Source: CBDFHB01 sp965250115 (lineage in GTDB: Bacteria; Acidobacteriota; Vicinamibacteria; Marinacidobacterales; SMYC01). From it: 64,000 bases of DNA. Within the stretch, counting starts at the first letter, position 1. Each line of letters starts with the position of its first letter. The notes beneath the pieces were generated by a model. It was not told where the DNA came from. It did not search any database and saw nothing but the letters and a program-made list of their open reading frames with translations. The stretch is from positions 3,534,001 to 3,598,000 of the forward strand of contig CBDFNJ010000002.1 in assembly GCA_965250115.1 (NCBI GenBank), given 5' to 3'. The position numbers and the translations under genes were made by a program. Of the stretch, positions 18,437-26,859 are shown piece by piece.

Positions 18437-20548
18437 TCAGTCGTTTTTCACTGACGCCAGCAGCTCTTGTACCACCTCTTGCTCGGGGTTCAAATCGAGA
18501 GAGCGCTGGAACGCATCCGCTGCCTTCTGATTGTCCCCAAGTTTCCTGTGACAGGTGCCCAGCATGTTCAGCAAGTTGGTGTCGGGCGGGCGAAGCATCT
18601 TAGCGCGTTCTAGATATCCGATGCCCTTCGAGCAATCTCCCTGAAGGCTGTAGCTCAGTCCCAGCCCCGCGACCACCTCGTACTGGTTGGCGAACTCCAG
18701 CTCGATGGGAGTGAGGAGCTCGAGAGCCCTCGCTGGGTCGCCGGTGTCGATCGAGATCAACGCGAGCTTCCAACGAGCCATGGGCAGCTCCGGACCGGCC
18801 GACGCCATGGACTTCTCGAACTCTACTTTGGCCTCCGCCAGGTTTCCCGCGGCGACGAACTGATCGCCTCGGGCGAGGGGTAGCAGGCCCGGCGTTTCGG
18901 TGATGAAGCTTCGCCGCCTGACCCAAGGCCGATCGATCGCCGTACGGGGTGAAACGTCACAACTGGCGATTCGTTCGGCCAAGAGGCCGCCTGCTGGATC
19001 GAGAAGTCGCACGCGAAATGAGTACCTGCCCCCAAACATGCCCCGAAGTGGAAACCGCTCGATGATCGCCCCTCCAAAGTGGGTACTCAAGGTGGTCGTC
19101 CGTTCCTGAAGTACTTTCTCACCGTCCAATAGCGCGAAGTGAAGCTGAGAATCCGGGGCGGCGCCAAGAGCCTGAAAGAAAACATGAATGGTTTCCCCCA
19201 GCGCAAAGACACCATCCGCCGCGGGGCGGACGCAGGCGTCGCCTACCTGGAAGGTTCGGAGCTTTCGCTCCCCCAAGGCCCCGGTATCCAAGAGCTCTTC
19301 GACCGAATACCCCAGAATGACGTCGCTCAACCTTGGGTTGTCGGACGATAGGGGCGGCACGACCAGAGAAGTCTCGGCGACCGTATATTGTTTGGAAACC
19401 CGATTCCTCAAAATGACGCTGACCATGTACTGTCCCGGAAGGAGCGGGAAATTCGATTGATAGGAAAAAGGAAACGCGCCGACCTCTTGGAGCTGACTGG
19501 GGCTGAGCTCCACATAGTCTGCCCGGTCGTGAACCAGAACGACCTCGCCCTCTTCGTTCGTGACTTCCACGCTGACGTCCAGCGTCGTGTAGAACTTGCT
19601 CTGATCCTCGTCGGTCTCGATGGTGAAATCCTGAGGATCGATCTCGACGCTATAGTTCACAAAAGGAGTTTCGTCGGGACCCTCGAGAACCGCAAAAAAG
19701 CTGCGGCTGGCAACGAAGTTGAAGGAGTACTCTGCCGAGACTCGATCGCGATCCCTGAGCCAGGCCTCGGCATAATCGGGGCGAATGGCTCTTTTCGGCG
19801 AGTCGTAGATTCTCGCCATCATGAGGGCGCTGCCCATCGACGGAGTGGCGTTGATAAAATCAAAAGGTTCGGAGGTATCGAGCGCCAGGGAGGCTTGAGC
19901 GAGCTCGTAGGATGCCCTTTGGAGAATCTCCAGCGCCTCTATTGCCTCTAAGTTACCGCGACCTCCTTGCACGAGAGCGTTAGGCCCATCCACCTGGGGA
20001 TTGTAGAGCTCGTAGGCACCCACGTCGTAACGCTTGAAGAACACGAGACGAAAAAATGACGGAAGCGCCTTGTTGACGTCTCCCTGGTAGAACCACAACT
20101 GCACTTCGCGGATGTCGTTATAACCATCGAAGTTTTGGATCTCGACCGGCTCTCCCAGAAGGATGTACATCTCCCCGCGATCTGTCTTCCATCCTGGCAG
20201 GAAGGTCTCTCGCCCCAGGAATTTGTTCGCATACTCAAAACGGCGATAGTGCTCCACCTGGAACTCGTTTTCCGGCGTCGCCGAATTCGGATCGCGCTTT
20301 CTCCAAAACGCCTCGATGAAGCTGTTCCGTTCCGCCACTGTCTCCAGGGACAGGAAGACCTCCCGCTCGCGCTCTAGGATGATATAGACGACTTCCTCCT
20401 CCAGCCACACGCGATGTTCGGGGGAAAGCCTTTCCAGCTGCTCGTCTTGGGCGAAACTGCGCGTAGAAAAGCCACAAGCCAGAAGGACCGGCAGCAGCGA
20501 CCCAAGAATGACCCGCTTCATGTCTCGTTGCGACGTTACGTTTGTCAA
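18437..20548 (-). CDS. GWxTD domain protein with C-terminal TPRs
   Basis: 703 residues. The N-terminus is a signal sequence, with either a TTG at 20548 (behind agaagggaacc) or the ATG at 20521 as start. The GWxTD domain lies at about 80-190, with PGWKTDRGEMYILLGEP as signature, followed by a beta-rich middle region and TPR units near the end (GDPARALELLTPIELEF, GDCSKGIGYLERAKML, GDNQKAADAFQRSLDLNP). GWxTD proteins are frequent in Acidobacteriota and other phyla but have no assigned biochemical function. It supports the taxonomic guess. Confidence 0.8.
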   Translation of the reverse strand: MTNVTSQRDMKRVILGSLLPVLLACGFSTRSFAQDEQLERLSPEHRVWLEEEVVYIILEREREVFLSLETVAERNSFIEAFWRKRDPNSATPENEFQVEHYRRFEYANKFLGRETFLPGWKTDRGEMYILLGEPVEIQNFDGYNDIREVQLWFYQGDVNKALPSFFRLVFFKRYDVGAYELYNPQVDGPNALVQGGRGNLEAIEALEILQRASYELAQASLALDTSEPFDFINATPSMGSALMMARIYDSPKRAIRPDYAEAWLRDRDRVSAEYSFNFVASRSFFAVLEGPDETPFVNYSVEIDPQDFTIETDEDQSKFYTTLDVSVEVTNEEGEVVLVHDRADYVELSPSQLQEVGAFPFSYQSNFPLLPGQYMVSVILRNRVSKQYTVAETSLVVPPLSSDNPRLSDVILGYSVEELLDTGALGERKLRTFQVGDACVRPAADGVFALGETIHVFFQALGAAPDSQLHFALLDGEKVLQERTTTLSTHFGGAIIERFPLRGMFGGRYSFRVRLLDPAGGLLAERIASCDVSPRTAIDRPWVRRRSFITETPGLLPLARGDQFVAAGNLAEAKVEFEKSMASAGPELPMARWKLALISIDTGDPARALELLTPIELEFANQYEVVAGLGLSYSLQGDCSKGIGYLERAKMLRPPDTNLLNMLGTCHRKLGDNQKAADAFQRSLDLNPEQEVVQELLASVKND

Positions 20549-20764
20549 GGTTCCCTTCTGTGTGAAGGAATGTTATGCCGTTCCGCGCCCTCGATCAAGG
20601 TGGCGGGCACGATCCCGCCTGCGTCAGTCAAGCGCGTGGCAATGACCGACTGCGCCGTAGAGAGCTGTTGTTCCTTTTGCAGCGTTTTGCGGTGGTTCAC
20701 GGACAAAACAGGGACAGAATTGTCGCTTGTTGTTACTGCACGCCTTGCGTTAGAACCTTCAGAG

Positions 20765-20787
20765 AGTATATACTTATAGTAGATACT
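20765..20787 (+). promoter_or_regulatory. Probable VapB operator, paired palindromes
   Basis: AGTATATACT is a perfect 10-bp palindrome. Three bases (TAT) later comes AGTAGATACT, a near-perfect copy. The pair ends 19 bases before the GTG of the antitoxin gene at 20807, where autoregulated toxin-antitoxin promoters carry operators. Binding by VapB is inferred from position and symmetry. Confidence 0.6.
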
Positions 20788-20806
20788 TTTTAGATTTGAG
20801 GGAATT

Positions 20807-21046
20807 GTGACCGACCGAGCAAAACTCTTCAAGAGCGGTGGCAGCCAAGCTGTAAGACTGCCGAAGGACTACCGCTTCGAAGGGCAGGACGAGGTGTTGA
20901 TCTATCGATACGGCCACAGGGTTATCCTCGAGCCCAAGATCCGCGAGTGGAGTCGAGAGTTCTTGGAGTTGGCGGGCTCTGCACAAGATTTCCCCTACCC
21001 CCCAGAGCCTCCTGATGAGGCCGAACCTGTCGCCGACTTCGATTGA
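20807..21046 (+). CDS. vapB: VapB-type antitoxin (AbrB/SpoVT fold)
   Basis: 79 residues from a GTG at 20807. The N-terminal swapped-hairpin AbrB fold is seen in AKLFKSGGSQAVRLPKDYRF and DEVLIYRYGHRVILEPK. The acidic C-terminal tail (PPEPPDEAEPVADFD) would wrap the toxin. Its stop overlaps the start of the PIN toxin gene (TGATG arrangement), typical of vapBC operons, and paired palindromes upstream suggest autoregulation. Confidence 0.85.
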   Translation: MTDRAKLFKSGGSQAVRLPKDYRFEGQDEVLIYRYGHRVILEPKIREWSREFLELAGSAQDFPYPPEPPDEAEPVADFD

Positions 21047-21450
21047 TGAAATACCTGCTCGACAGCAACGTCTGCGTGGACTATCTGAACGGCCGATTCC
21101 CGCGGGTCACTAGTCGGATCCAGAGCCTGACGCCGGACGATCTTTGCCTCAGTTCCATCGTCCTTGCCGAGCTTCGCTTCGGTGCTGACAAGAGCGAGAA
21201 AGCGCGTCGCAACCACGAGCTTTTGAACGTGCTAACCGAAGAAATACCAGATCGCGATTTCGACGCCGCAGCAGCGTCAACCTACGGGAAAGTTCGAGCC
21301 GCGCTGGAGAAGAAGGGACGGCCGATCGGTCCAAACGACATGTTGATCGCCGCCCACGCGCTATCGCTCGGCCTCGTTCTCGTGACTGATAACACCGACG
21401 AATTCGAACGCGTCAAGGGTCTCAAGATAGAGAACTGGCGACACGCTTGA
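21046..21450 (+). CDS. vapC: VapC-type PIN-domain ribonuclease toxin
   Basis: 134 residues from the ATG at 21046, overlapping the antitoxin stop by one base; an in-frame TTG at 21043 is the alternative. PIN-domain metal ligands are visible: Asp in YLLDSNVCVDYL, Glu in IVLAELRFGADK, Asp in GPNDMLIAAHA and Asp in LVTDNTDEF. VapC toxins cut RNA, often initiator tRNA or the sarcin-ricin loop; the target here is unknown. Confidence 0.9.
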   Translation: MKYLLDSNVCVDYLNGRFPRVTSRIQSLTPDDLCLSSIVLAELRFGADKSEKARRNHELLNVLTEEIPDRDFDAAAASTYGKVRAALEKKGRPIGPNDMLIAAHALSLGLVLVTDNTDEFERVKGLKIENWRHA

Positions 21451-21522
21451 AGTGGCGGGGCCGACGAGGCTCGCCTCAGCGATCGCAAAACCCTACGGAG
21501 CCCACTTTTTACTTCACCCGCC

Positions 21523-21551
21523 GTGGGGGCTCGTCTATCACGAGCCCCCAC
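21523..21551. terminator. Hairpin after vapBC, terminator-like
   Basis: A perfect 12-bp stem (GTGGGGGCTCGT with ACGAGCCCCCAC) closes on a 5-base loop, CTATC. It lies about 70 bp past the vapC stop. There is no T-run after it, so it may be a weak terminator or an RNA-stabilising structure. It works in either direction. Confidence 0.5.
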
Positions 21552-21677
21552 TTGCGCGCTTCAGATCACCTACATGGGGAGATTCCCGGTGGTAGATCAA
21601 CATGCCACCGGATAGAATCGCCGATCTGTAGGTCGATGGTGCTGTGAAGCTCGCGCCACCAGCGAACGGAGGACGTC

Positions 21678-23030
21678 GTGCCAAGTGTCGTTTTGTGGAC
21701 CGTGATGCCGATCGCCCTGATCGTTCTGGCGGGAGTGCCTCCTGCGCAAGGGCAGTCCGTGTCGGCGACTTTTCCCGGGGATATTGACCCCGAGTCGAGG
21801 GCTCGTCTTCCAGGGGTCAAACGGGACGATCTGGACGCAGAGGGAAAGAGAACCTATGACTTGGTCGTAAATCCGACAACTCCTTACCGGCACGGGCTGC
21901 CAACTCCGATCGGGATGTGGATGCACAGCCCAAAGATGGCGCAACACATCCTGCCGGGCTACCTGTATCTGCGCTTTGGCGGCGATTCCGGCGATGGGAT
22001 GTTTGACGTGCGCTTGACGGAACTGGCCATCCTGGTAACGGCCCGGCAAGTCAACAGCCAGTATCAATGGACGTCTCACGAGCCAACGGCTCCCAAGGTA
22101 GGCCTGGAGCAGGCGATCATCGACGTTGTCAAGTTCCGCAGGAGCCTCGAGGGCCTTGGCGAGAAGGAAGCGCTGATCATCCGCTTCGGCCGCGAGTTGT
22201 TCGGCGACAGAAGAGTCAGTTCGGAGACATTCGCCCACGCGCTCAAGGTATTCGGCAGGCCGGGAGTCACGGACCTCGCAGCCCTCATGGCCTTCTATGA
22301 GTTCCTGTTCCTCAGCTCCAACGCCACGTTCGACATACAGATGCAAAGGGATTGGCAGCCGCTTCTGCCCGCGTCACGAGAGCCGTCCCCCTCGGGCACT
22401 TCTCCAAGCAGCACCGCGAAACCCTCCGAGCCAGCCCTTCCCAAGGATATCGACCCCGAGTCGAGGGCTCGTCTTCCAGAGGTCAAACGGGACGATCTGG
22501 ACGCAGAGGGAAACAAGACATACGACGCCATAGTGAACCCCCAGACCCCATACAGCCGCGGGCTGCCGTCGCCGATCGGAATGTGGATGCACAGCCCCAG
22601 AATGGCGCAACATTTCCTGCCGGCATACATGTACCTGAGCTTCGGGAATCAACTTGGACAGCGCCTGACGGAGCTGGCCATCCTGGTGACGGCCCGGCAG
22701 ATCAACAGCCAGTATCAATGGACTTCTCACGAGCCAACGGCCCCAAAGGTAGGCCTGGAGCAGGCGATCATCGACGTTGTCAAGTATCGCAGAAGCGTTG
22801 AGGGCCTTGGCGAGAAGGAAGCGCTGATCATCCGCTTCGGCCGCGAGTTGTTCGGCGACAGAAGAGTCAGTTCGGAGACATTCGCCCACGCGCTCAAGGT
22901 ATTCGGCAGGCCGGGAGTCACAGACCTCGCAGCCCTGATGGCCTTCTATGAGTTCCTGTTCCTCAGCTCCAACGCCACGTTCGACATACAGATGCCAGCG
23001 GATTGGCAGCCGCTTCTTCCTAAGCGGTGA
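21678..23030 (+). CDS. Exported carboxymuconolactone-decarboxylase (CMD) family protein, internally duplicated
   Basis: 450 residues from a GTG at 21678 behind cggaggacgtc. It has a hydrophobic signal (VMPIALIVLAGVPPAQG) and then two copies of a CMD-fold module at about residues 33-235 and 255-450. The copies share long stretches such as IDPESRARLP, QYQWTSHEPTAPKVGLEQA and EKEALIIRFGRELFGD. The nucleotide copies (from about 21780 and about 22446) are nearly identical, so the internal duplication is recent. The CxxC pair of AhpD-type peroxidases is absent; an HEP segment takes its place, so peroxidase activity is unlikely. Confidence 0.85.
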   Translation: MPSVVLWTVMPIALIVLAGVPPAQGQSVSATFPGDIDPESRARLPGVKRDDLDAEGKRTYDLVVNPTTPYRHGLPTPIGMWMHSPKMAQHILPGYLYLRFGGDSGDGMFDVRLTELAILVTARQVNSQYQWTSHEPTAPKVGLEQAIIDVVKFRRSLEGLGEKEALIIRFGRELFGDRRVSSETFAHALKVFGRPGVTDLAALMAFYEFLFLSSNATFDIQMQRDWQPLLPASREPSPSGTSPSSTAKPSEPALPKDIDPESRARLPEVKRDDLDAEGNKTYDAIVNPQTPYSRGLPSPIGMWMHSPRMAQHFLPAYMYLSFGNQLGQRLTELAILVTARQINSQYQWTSHEPTAPKVGLEQAIIDVVKYRRSVEGLGEKEALIIRFGRELFGDRRVSSETFAHALKVFGRPGVTDLAALMAFYEFLFLSSNATFDIQMPADWQPLLPKR

Positions 23031-23103
23031 GAGATAGGGGTTCCTCCCCCTTTCGTTCATCGGCGCCCTCCAGTTTCCATCGTGACCACGCTTTCTGGAG
23101 GCG

Positions 23104-23212
23104 ATGTCTGTGTTCGATACGTCCCTCGTCTTCCACTACCGGGGTGGCGAGCCGATTGGCGACTTTCGAAGAGCCTGGAAGGACACCTGTCAGTTCGCGG
23201 GATTGCCCGCAA
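23104..23212 (+). pseudogene. Tyrosine-recombinase (phage integrase) fragment
   Basis: A single frame reads LVFHYRGGEPIGDFRRAWKD followed by CQFAGLPA, which closely matches the mid-catalytic part of tyrosine recombinases before the HxxR motif. Neither the N-terminal part nor the following HxLRR region is present; after this point the frame becomes unrelated. It is probably a truncated integrase remnant, left beside the IS21-type element that starts just downstream. Confidence 0.6.
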
Positions 23213-23366
23213 CTGCCTGGAAGTGGGCGGGACCGACGAGACTCGAATCGTCCGCATCGGGCTTGTGTTCGCTACTCCAACTTGGCCCATTTCGCTCATT
23301 AGATTTGGCCCACCTGCATCGGATCGATAGCCTTGAGCGGGCGTAAGCCCGGAGAGGAGGCATCGG

Positions 23367-24908
23367 TTGGAAAGGGGCGCCAAAGTGCGATTGTTCGAGC
23401 AGATGCGTCGGGAGTACGAACACGGAGTTGGGACGATAGTAGGGGTAGCGAGGAAGTTCGGAGTGCACCGCCGGATGGTGCGTGATGCGGTTAAGAGCGC
23501 GCTGCCGCCGGAACGTAAGCGGACGCCACGAGAGAGCCCGAAGCTCGGCCCGGTCCGGGATTTCATCGACGCGATCCTCGAGTCCGACAGACACGAACCA
23601 CGCAAGCAGCGTCACACCGCGCGTCGCATCTGGGATCGACTGCGAGAGAGCTACCCGAATCACGAAGTAGGCGAATCGACGGTTCGCCGGTACGTTGGAC
23701 GGCGCAAGCGTGAGCTCGGCTTGAAGCATGCGGAGGTGTTCATCCCGCAAAGCTACGCGTGGGGCGATGAAGCTCAGGTGGACTGGTACGAGTCGCACGC
23801 CCGGATCGGTGGCGAGCTGACGAAGGTGCAAACGTTGGTGGTACGGAGCATGGCCGGCGGGGGCGCATTCCATCGAGGCTATCCCCGCGCGACGCAGCAG
23901 GCGTTCTTCGAGGCGCAGGAGAAGGCGTTCGAGTTCTTCGGTGGCGTGTTTCGTCGAATGCGCTACGACAACCTGACCCTTGCGGTTTCCAAGATCTTGC
24001 GAGGCTACCAACGTCGTCAGACTGAAGCTTTCGTGGCGTTTCGCTCGCACTGGGGATTCGACTCCGAGTTCTGCAATCCGGCTCGAGGAAACGAGAAAGG
24101 CGGTGTAGAAAGCGAGGTGGGCTACTTCCGCCGCAACCACTGGACGCCGGTACCGGAGTTCGATGATTGGGATGAGCTCAACGCGTACTTGCGTGGTCGC
24201 TGCCTCGAAGAGAACACGCGCCACATCGCTGGCAAGGAACACGCGGTGGGCGCGGCAATGGAGCTCGAGCGAGTGCACCTACTCCCGATGGCCGACGAGG
24301 GCTTCGAGCTCGAGGAGAAGCGCTGCACGACGGTGGACAAGAGAGGCTGCGTTCGGGCCGGCACGAACTGGTACTCGACGCCCTTGAAGCCGGGCCAGCG
24401 GGTGATGGTGAAGCTGCTGCCACTGGCCGTCGAGGCGTGGCGGGACGGCCGCGTGATGGCACAGCACGAGCGCTGCTACGACCGGAACCGGTCGCTTTAC
24501 GAGCTCGAGCACTATCTCGATGTCTTGGAGCGTAAGCCCGGTGCCCTTGCGGGCTCGACGCCGCTCGCGCAGTGGCGCGCGAAAGGACGATGGCCCGCAA
24601 GCTATGACGAGCTGTGGGCGAAGCTGAACCGTCGCCACGGCAAGCTCGATGGCACGCGCCAGATGGTGGAGCTCATCCAGCTAGGGCGCAAGCACGGATA
24701 CGACAAGCTTCGTGAGACCGTCGCCCACGCCCTCGAGCTCGGGTGCACCGATCTCGAAGCGCTTCGCCATCTCCTCGATACCGCGTCGCTACAACGGAAC
24801 CCCGAGCGTAGCCTGGACGATGTCGAGCTTGGACACCTTGCGCGCTACGAACGAGCTGCGCCGGGCGTGAGTCACTACAACGAGCTGATCACGGAGGTGA
24901 ACCCGTGA
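23367..24908 (+). CDS. istA: IS21-family transposase IstA
   Basis: 513 residues from a TTG at 23367 behind a strong ggagaggagg. It has an N-terminal helix-turn-helix (YEHGVGTIVGVARKFGVHRR) and a DDE catalytic core: Asp in EAQVDWYES, Asp in RMRYDNLTLAV, Glu in KGGVESEVGYF. The C-terminal beta-barrel follows. The stop overlaps the istB start by four bases (GTGA), the usual IS21 coupling. Confidence 0.92.
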   Translation: MERGAKVRLFEQMRREYEHGVGTIVGVARKFGVHRRMVRDAVKSALPPERKRTPRESPKLGPVRDFIDAILESDRHEPRKQRHTARRIWDRLRESYPNHEVGESTVRRYVGRRKRELGLKHAEVFIPQSYAWGDEAQVDWYESHARIGGELTKVQTLVVRSMAGGGAFHRGYPRATQQAFFEAQEKAFEFFGGVFRRMRYDNLTLAVSKILRGYQRRQTEAFVAFRSHWGFDSEFCNPARGNEKGGVESEVGYFRRNHWTPVPEFDDWDELNAYLRGRCLEENTRHIAGKEHAVGAAMELERVHLLPMADEGFELEEKRCTTVDKRGCVRAGTNWYSTPLKPGQRVMVKLLPLAVEAWRDGRVMAQHERCYDRNRSLYELEHYLDVLERKPGALAGSTPLAQWRAKGRWPASYDELWAKLNRRHGKLDGTRQMVELIQLGRKHGYDKLRETVAHALELGCTDLEALRHLLDTASLQRNPERSLDDVELGHLARYERAAPGVSHYNELITEVNP

Positions 24909-25678
24909 GCGGGCGAAGCGTCGAGCTCGGCACCATCCGTCAGCACTGCAAGACGCTGCGCATGCCGACCGTGGCGAGCCAGTTCCAGAAGCTAGCGGAG
25001 CAAGCGCGGCGCGACAAGCAAAGCCACGTCCGCTACCTCGACGTGCTGCTCAGTGCCGAGGTCGAGGAACGCGAACACCGAGCGGTTCAGAGACGATTGA
25101 AAGAAGCACAGCTACCGCGGACGAAGACCGTTGACGAGTTCGACTTCTCACAGTCGCCCAAGGTCTCGGCTCGCCGGATAAAAGAGCTCGCGGAGGGTCA
25201 CTACATCGACCAAACGCAGCCGGTCATCTTCCTCGGCGACGCGGGGACGGGTAAGACCCACCTGGCGAGAGCGTTGTGTGTGGCCGCGTGTCAGCAACGT
25301 CGCCGGGTCCGCTTCACCACCGCATCGAGACTCGTCAACGAGCTCGTCGAGGCGAGACAAGAGCACGAGCTGTCGCGCATCATCCGACGCTATGCCCGCT
25401 TCGAGTTGCTGTGCATCGACGAGCTTGGTTACGTCCCGCTCGCCGACGTCGGCGCCGAGCTGTTGTTCCAGGTGATCTCGGAGCGAAGCGAGACCGCCGC
25501 GCTCGTGATCACGACGAATCTCCCGTTCTCCGAATGGACTCAGGTGTTCACCAACGCCCGACTCTGCAAGGCGCTGCTCGATCGTGTCACGGACCAGGCG
25601 CACATCCTCGAGACCGGCTCCGAGTCCTACCGCTTCCGCCGCACCGTCCGCAGCAAGAACGCGGTTCCAAAGGCGTGA
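24905..25678 (+). CDS. istB: IS21-family helper ATPase IstB
   Basis: 257 residues from a GTG at 24905. AAA+ ATPase with Walker A FLGDAGTGKTHLA (about 102-114), Walker B LLCIDELGY and an arginine-rich sensor region near RSETAALVITTN. IstB proteins direct the transposase to target DNA. Full length and intact, so with istA the element may still be active, although its terminal inverted repeats could not be identified. Confidence 0.92.
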   Translation: MSGRSVELGTIRQHCKTLRMPTVASQFQKLAEQARRDKQSHVRYLDVLLSAEVEEREHRAVQRRLKEAQLPRTKTVDEFDFSQSPKVSARRIKELAEGHYIDQTQPVIFLGDAGTGKTHLARALCVAACQQRRRVRFTTASRLVNELVEARQEHELSRIIRRYARFELLCIDELGYVPLADVGAELLFQVISERSETAALVITTNLPFSEWTQVFTNARLCKALLDRVTDQAHILETGSESYRFRRTVRSKNAVPKA

Positions 25679-25775
25679 GAGCTGTGTTTTCACTCGGGGC
25701 GGCCTGCACGTTCGTTCCGGCCGCAGGATAAGGGAAAGGGACTTTGTTACGTTCGTTCTTTAAGAATCAATAACT

Positions 25776-26436
25776 GGGTCTACGCGGATTCGTGTGGGTA
25801 AGTCCTGACGGAAAAACAGTGTAACTCATTGTGTGGAAAAGGTATCGAGTACTTCATCAGGTGCTGAAAAGTGGTCCATTTTTAGGATAGGCTAACCGAG
25901 TGAAAAATTCCCAGTCGATCCGCTCGCTGTTTGCGCTGCCAGGTTTCGTGGTGTGCCGGATTGAAGGGTCTATTCGGTGACCGATACGCCCGCGTCATCC
26001 AGCTCAAGAGGCGAAAAAAACAGCTGTGTGCTCTTACTGTGGGCAACGGCGCCGGGGGCGCTATGACAAGCAAGTGTGCCGGGTCCGCGACCTGTCGTTG
26101 GCAGGCTGGCGGATCTATCTGGAATACGAGCGTTGGCGCGTCAACTGTTCTGGGTGCGGCGGTTTGCATGTAGAACACCTGGACTGGCTGGCGAACAACT
26201 CGCGCTACACCTAGCGTTTTGCGACGCATGTGGGCAAGCTGTGCCGGACAAGGCGGTGGCCGAGATGGAACGTCTGCGCCTCCTAGTTGAAGGGGTCAAC
26301 AACAAAATCCGTGTGCTGCAACGACGCGCCTACGGCTATCGCGACGAGGAATATCTCAAGCTGAAGATCGTGGCGGCATTCCTTCCGCCATTACCCAGAA
26401 ATGCCGTCTTCAACCCACACGAATCCGCGTAGACCC
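25776..26436. mobile_element. Defective ISL3-type element, 661 bp
   Basis: Perfect 24-bp terminal inverted repeats occupy 25776-25799 and 26413-26436; the outermost bases are GGGTCTACGCGG. Between them lies a decayed transposase gene. A full ISL3-family element would be roughly 1.3-1.5 kb, so about half is missing while both ends are intact. The eight bases on either side do not match, so no target duplication remains. It abuts the right side of the IS21-type element. Confidence 0.8.
25900..26432 (+). pseudogene. ISL3-family transposase pseudogene
   Basis: Reading starts at a GTG at 25900 (KNSQSIRSLFALPGF). It must change frame to continue through LFGDRYARVIQLKRRKK, and again for the zinc-finger part CSYCGQRRRGRYDKQV. 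An amber codon follows at 26212-26214 within the same frame (NSRYT stop RFATHVGKLC). The tail KIRVLQRRAYGYRDEEYLKL is the conserved C-terminus of ISL3 transposases, and the catalytic core between is deleted. The tail ends inside the right inverted repeat. It cannot encode a working enzyme. Confidence 0.8.
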
Positions 26437-26859
26437 TCATTAATAAAGGCACCCTCGAGGATAACGGCGGCTCGCTCGAGGGCTACCTGACTAATCTCAG
26501 CGAGGGGGCACGTTCTTTCACGCCGACAGGCTTCCAGGACTCGACGCCGAGTGCACGATCTCCTTCGAGCTTCCACGGGATCTCCGCCCCTGTCGCGCGA
26601 AAAGCAAGGTCGTTTGGCTTCGAGCCCAAGGCCCCGACACCAAACGAGGGGCCGGACTGTCCTTCCTGTCCTTCGAAGGGGATGGACGAGACAGGGTTTT
26701 GAGTTATCTATCCCAGTTTCGAGAGTTTGCAGAGGATATAGACTTCTACGCCTAGGCTGCTATAAGATACCCGCCTCCCCAGGTTCCCCAAGCCTTGTAG
26801 TATCTTGGCGAGAGCCAAATAGAGCGCGAGCAGCGAAAAAGTCCCATTTAGGAGAAGGA
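26437..26859. other. Intergenic stretch upstream of the sulfation genes
   Basis: 423 bp with no convincing gene. It contains an 8-bp stem (CCCTCGAG at 26452 with CTCGAGGG at 26475). The promoter of the fused ATP sulfurylase/APS kinase gene should lie here; the GGAGAAGGA ribosome-binding site is at 26851-26859. An open frame continues upstream of the chosen ATG but has no family resemblance. Confidence 0.5.

Larger units (their letters stand above)
23213..25775 (+). mobile_element. IS21-type element, ends not resolved
   Basis: istA and istB are intact and adjacent. The left end should lie between the integrase fragment and 23366; the right end between 25679 and the next element at 25776. I compared both flanks by eye and found no convincing paired inverted repeat, so the limits are only the maximal interval. 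A GC-rich stem (GCGGCC with GGCCGC) lies after istB and may be a terminator or end structure. Confidence 0.5.

Noticed and set aside
23213..23366. Considered a precise IS21 left end near the repeated TTGGCCCA motifs
   Set aside because: No matching inverted copy was found to the right of istB, so I only give an interval.
26551..26859. Considered a longer N-terminus for the PAPS synthase
   Set aside because: The extension has no family similarity and the ATG at 26860 has a strong ribosome-binding site.
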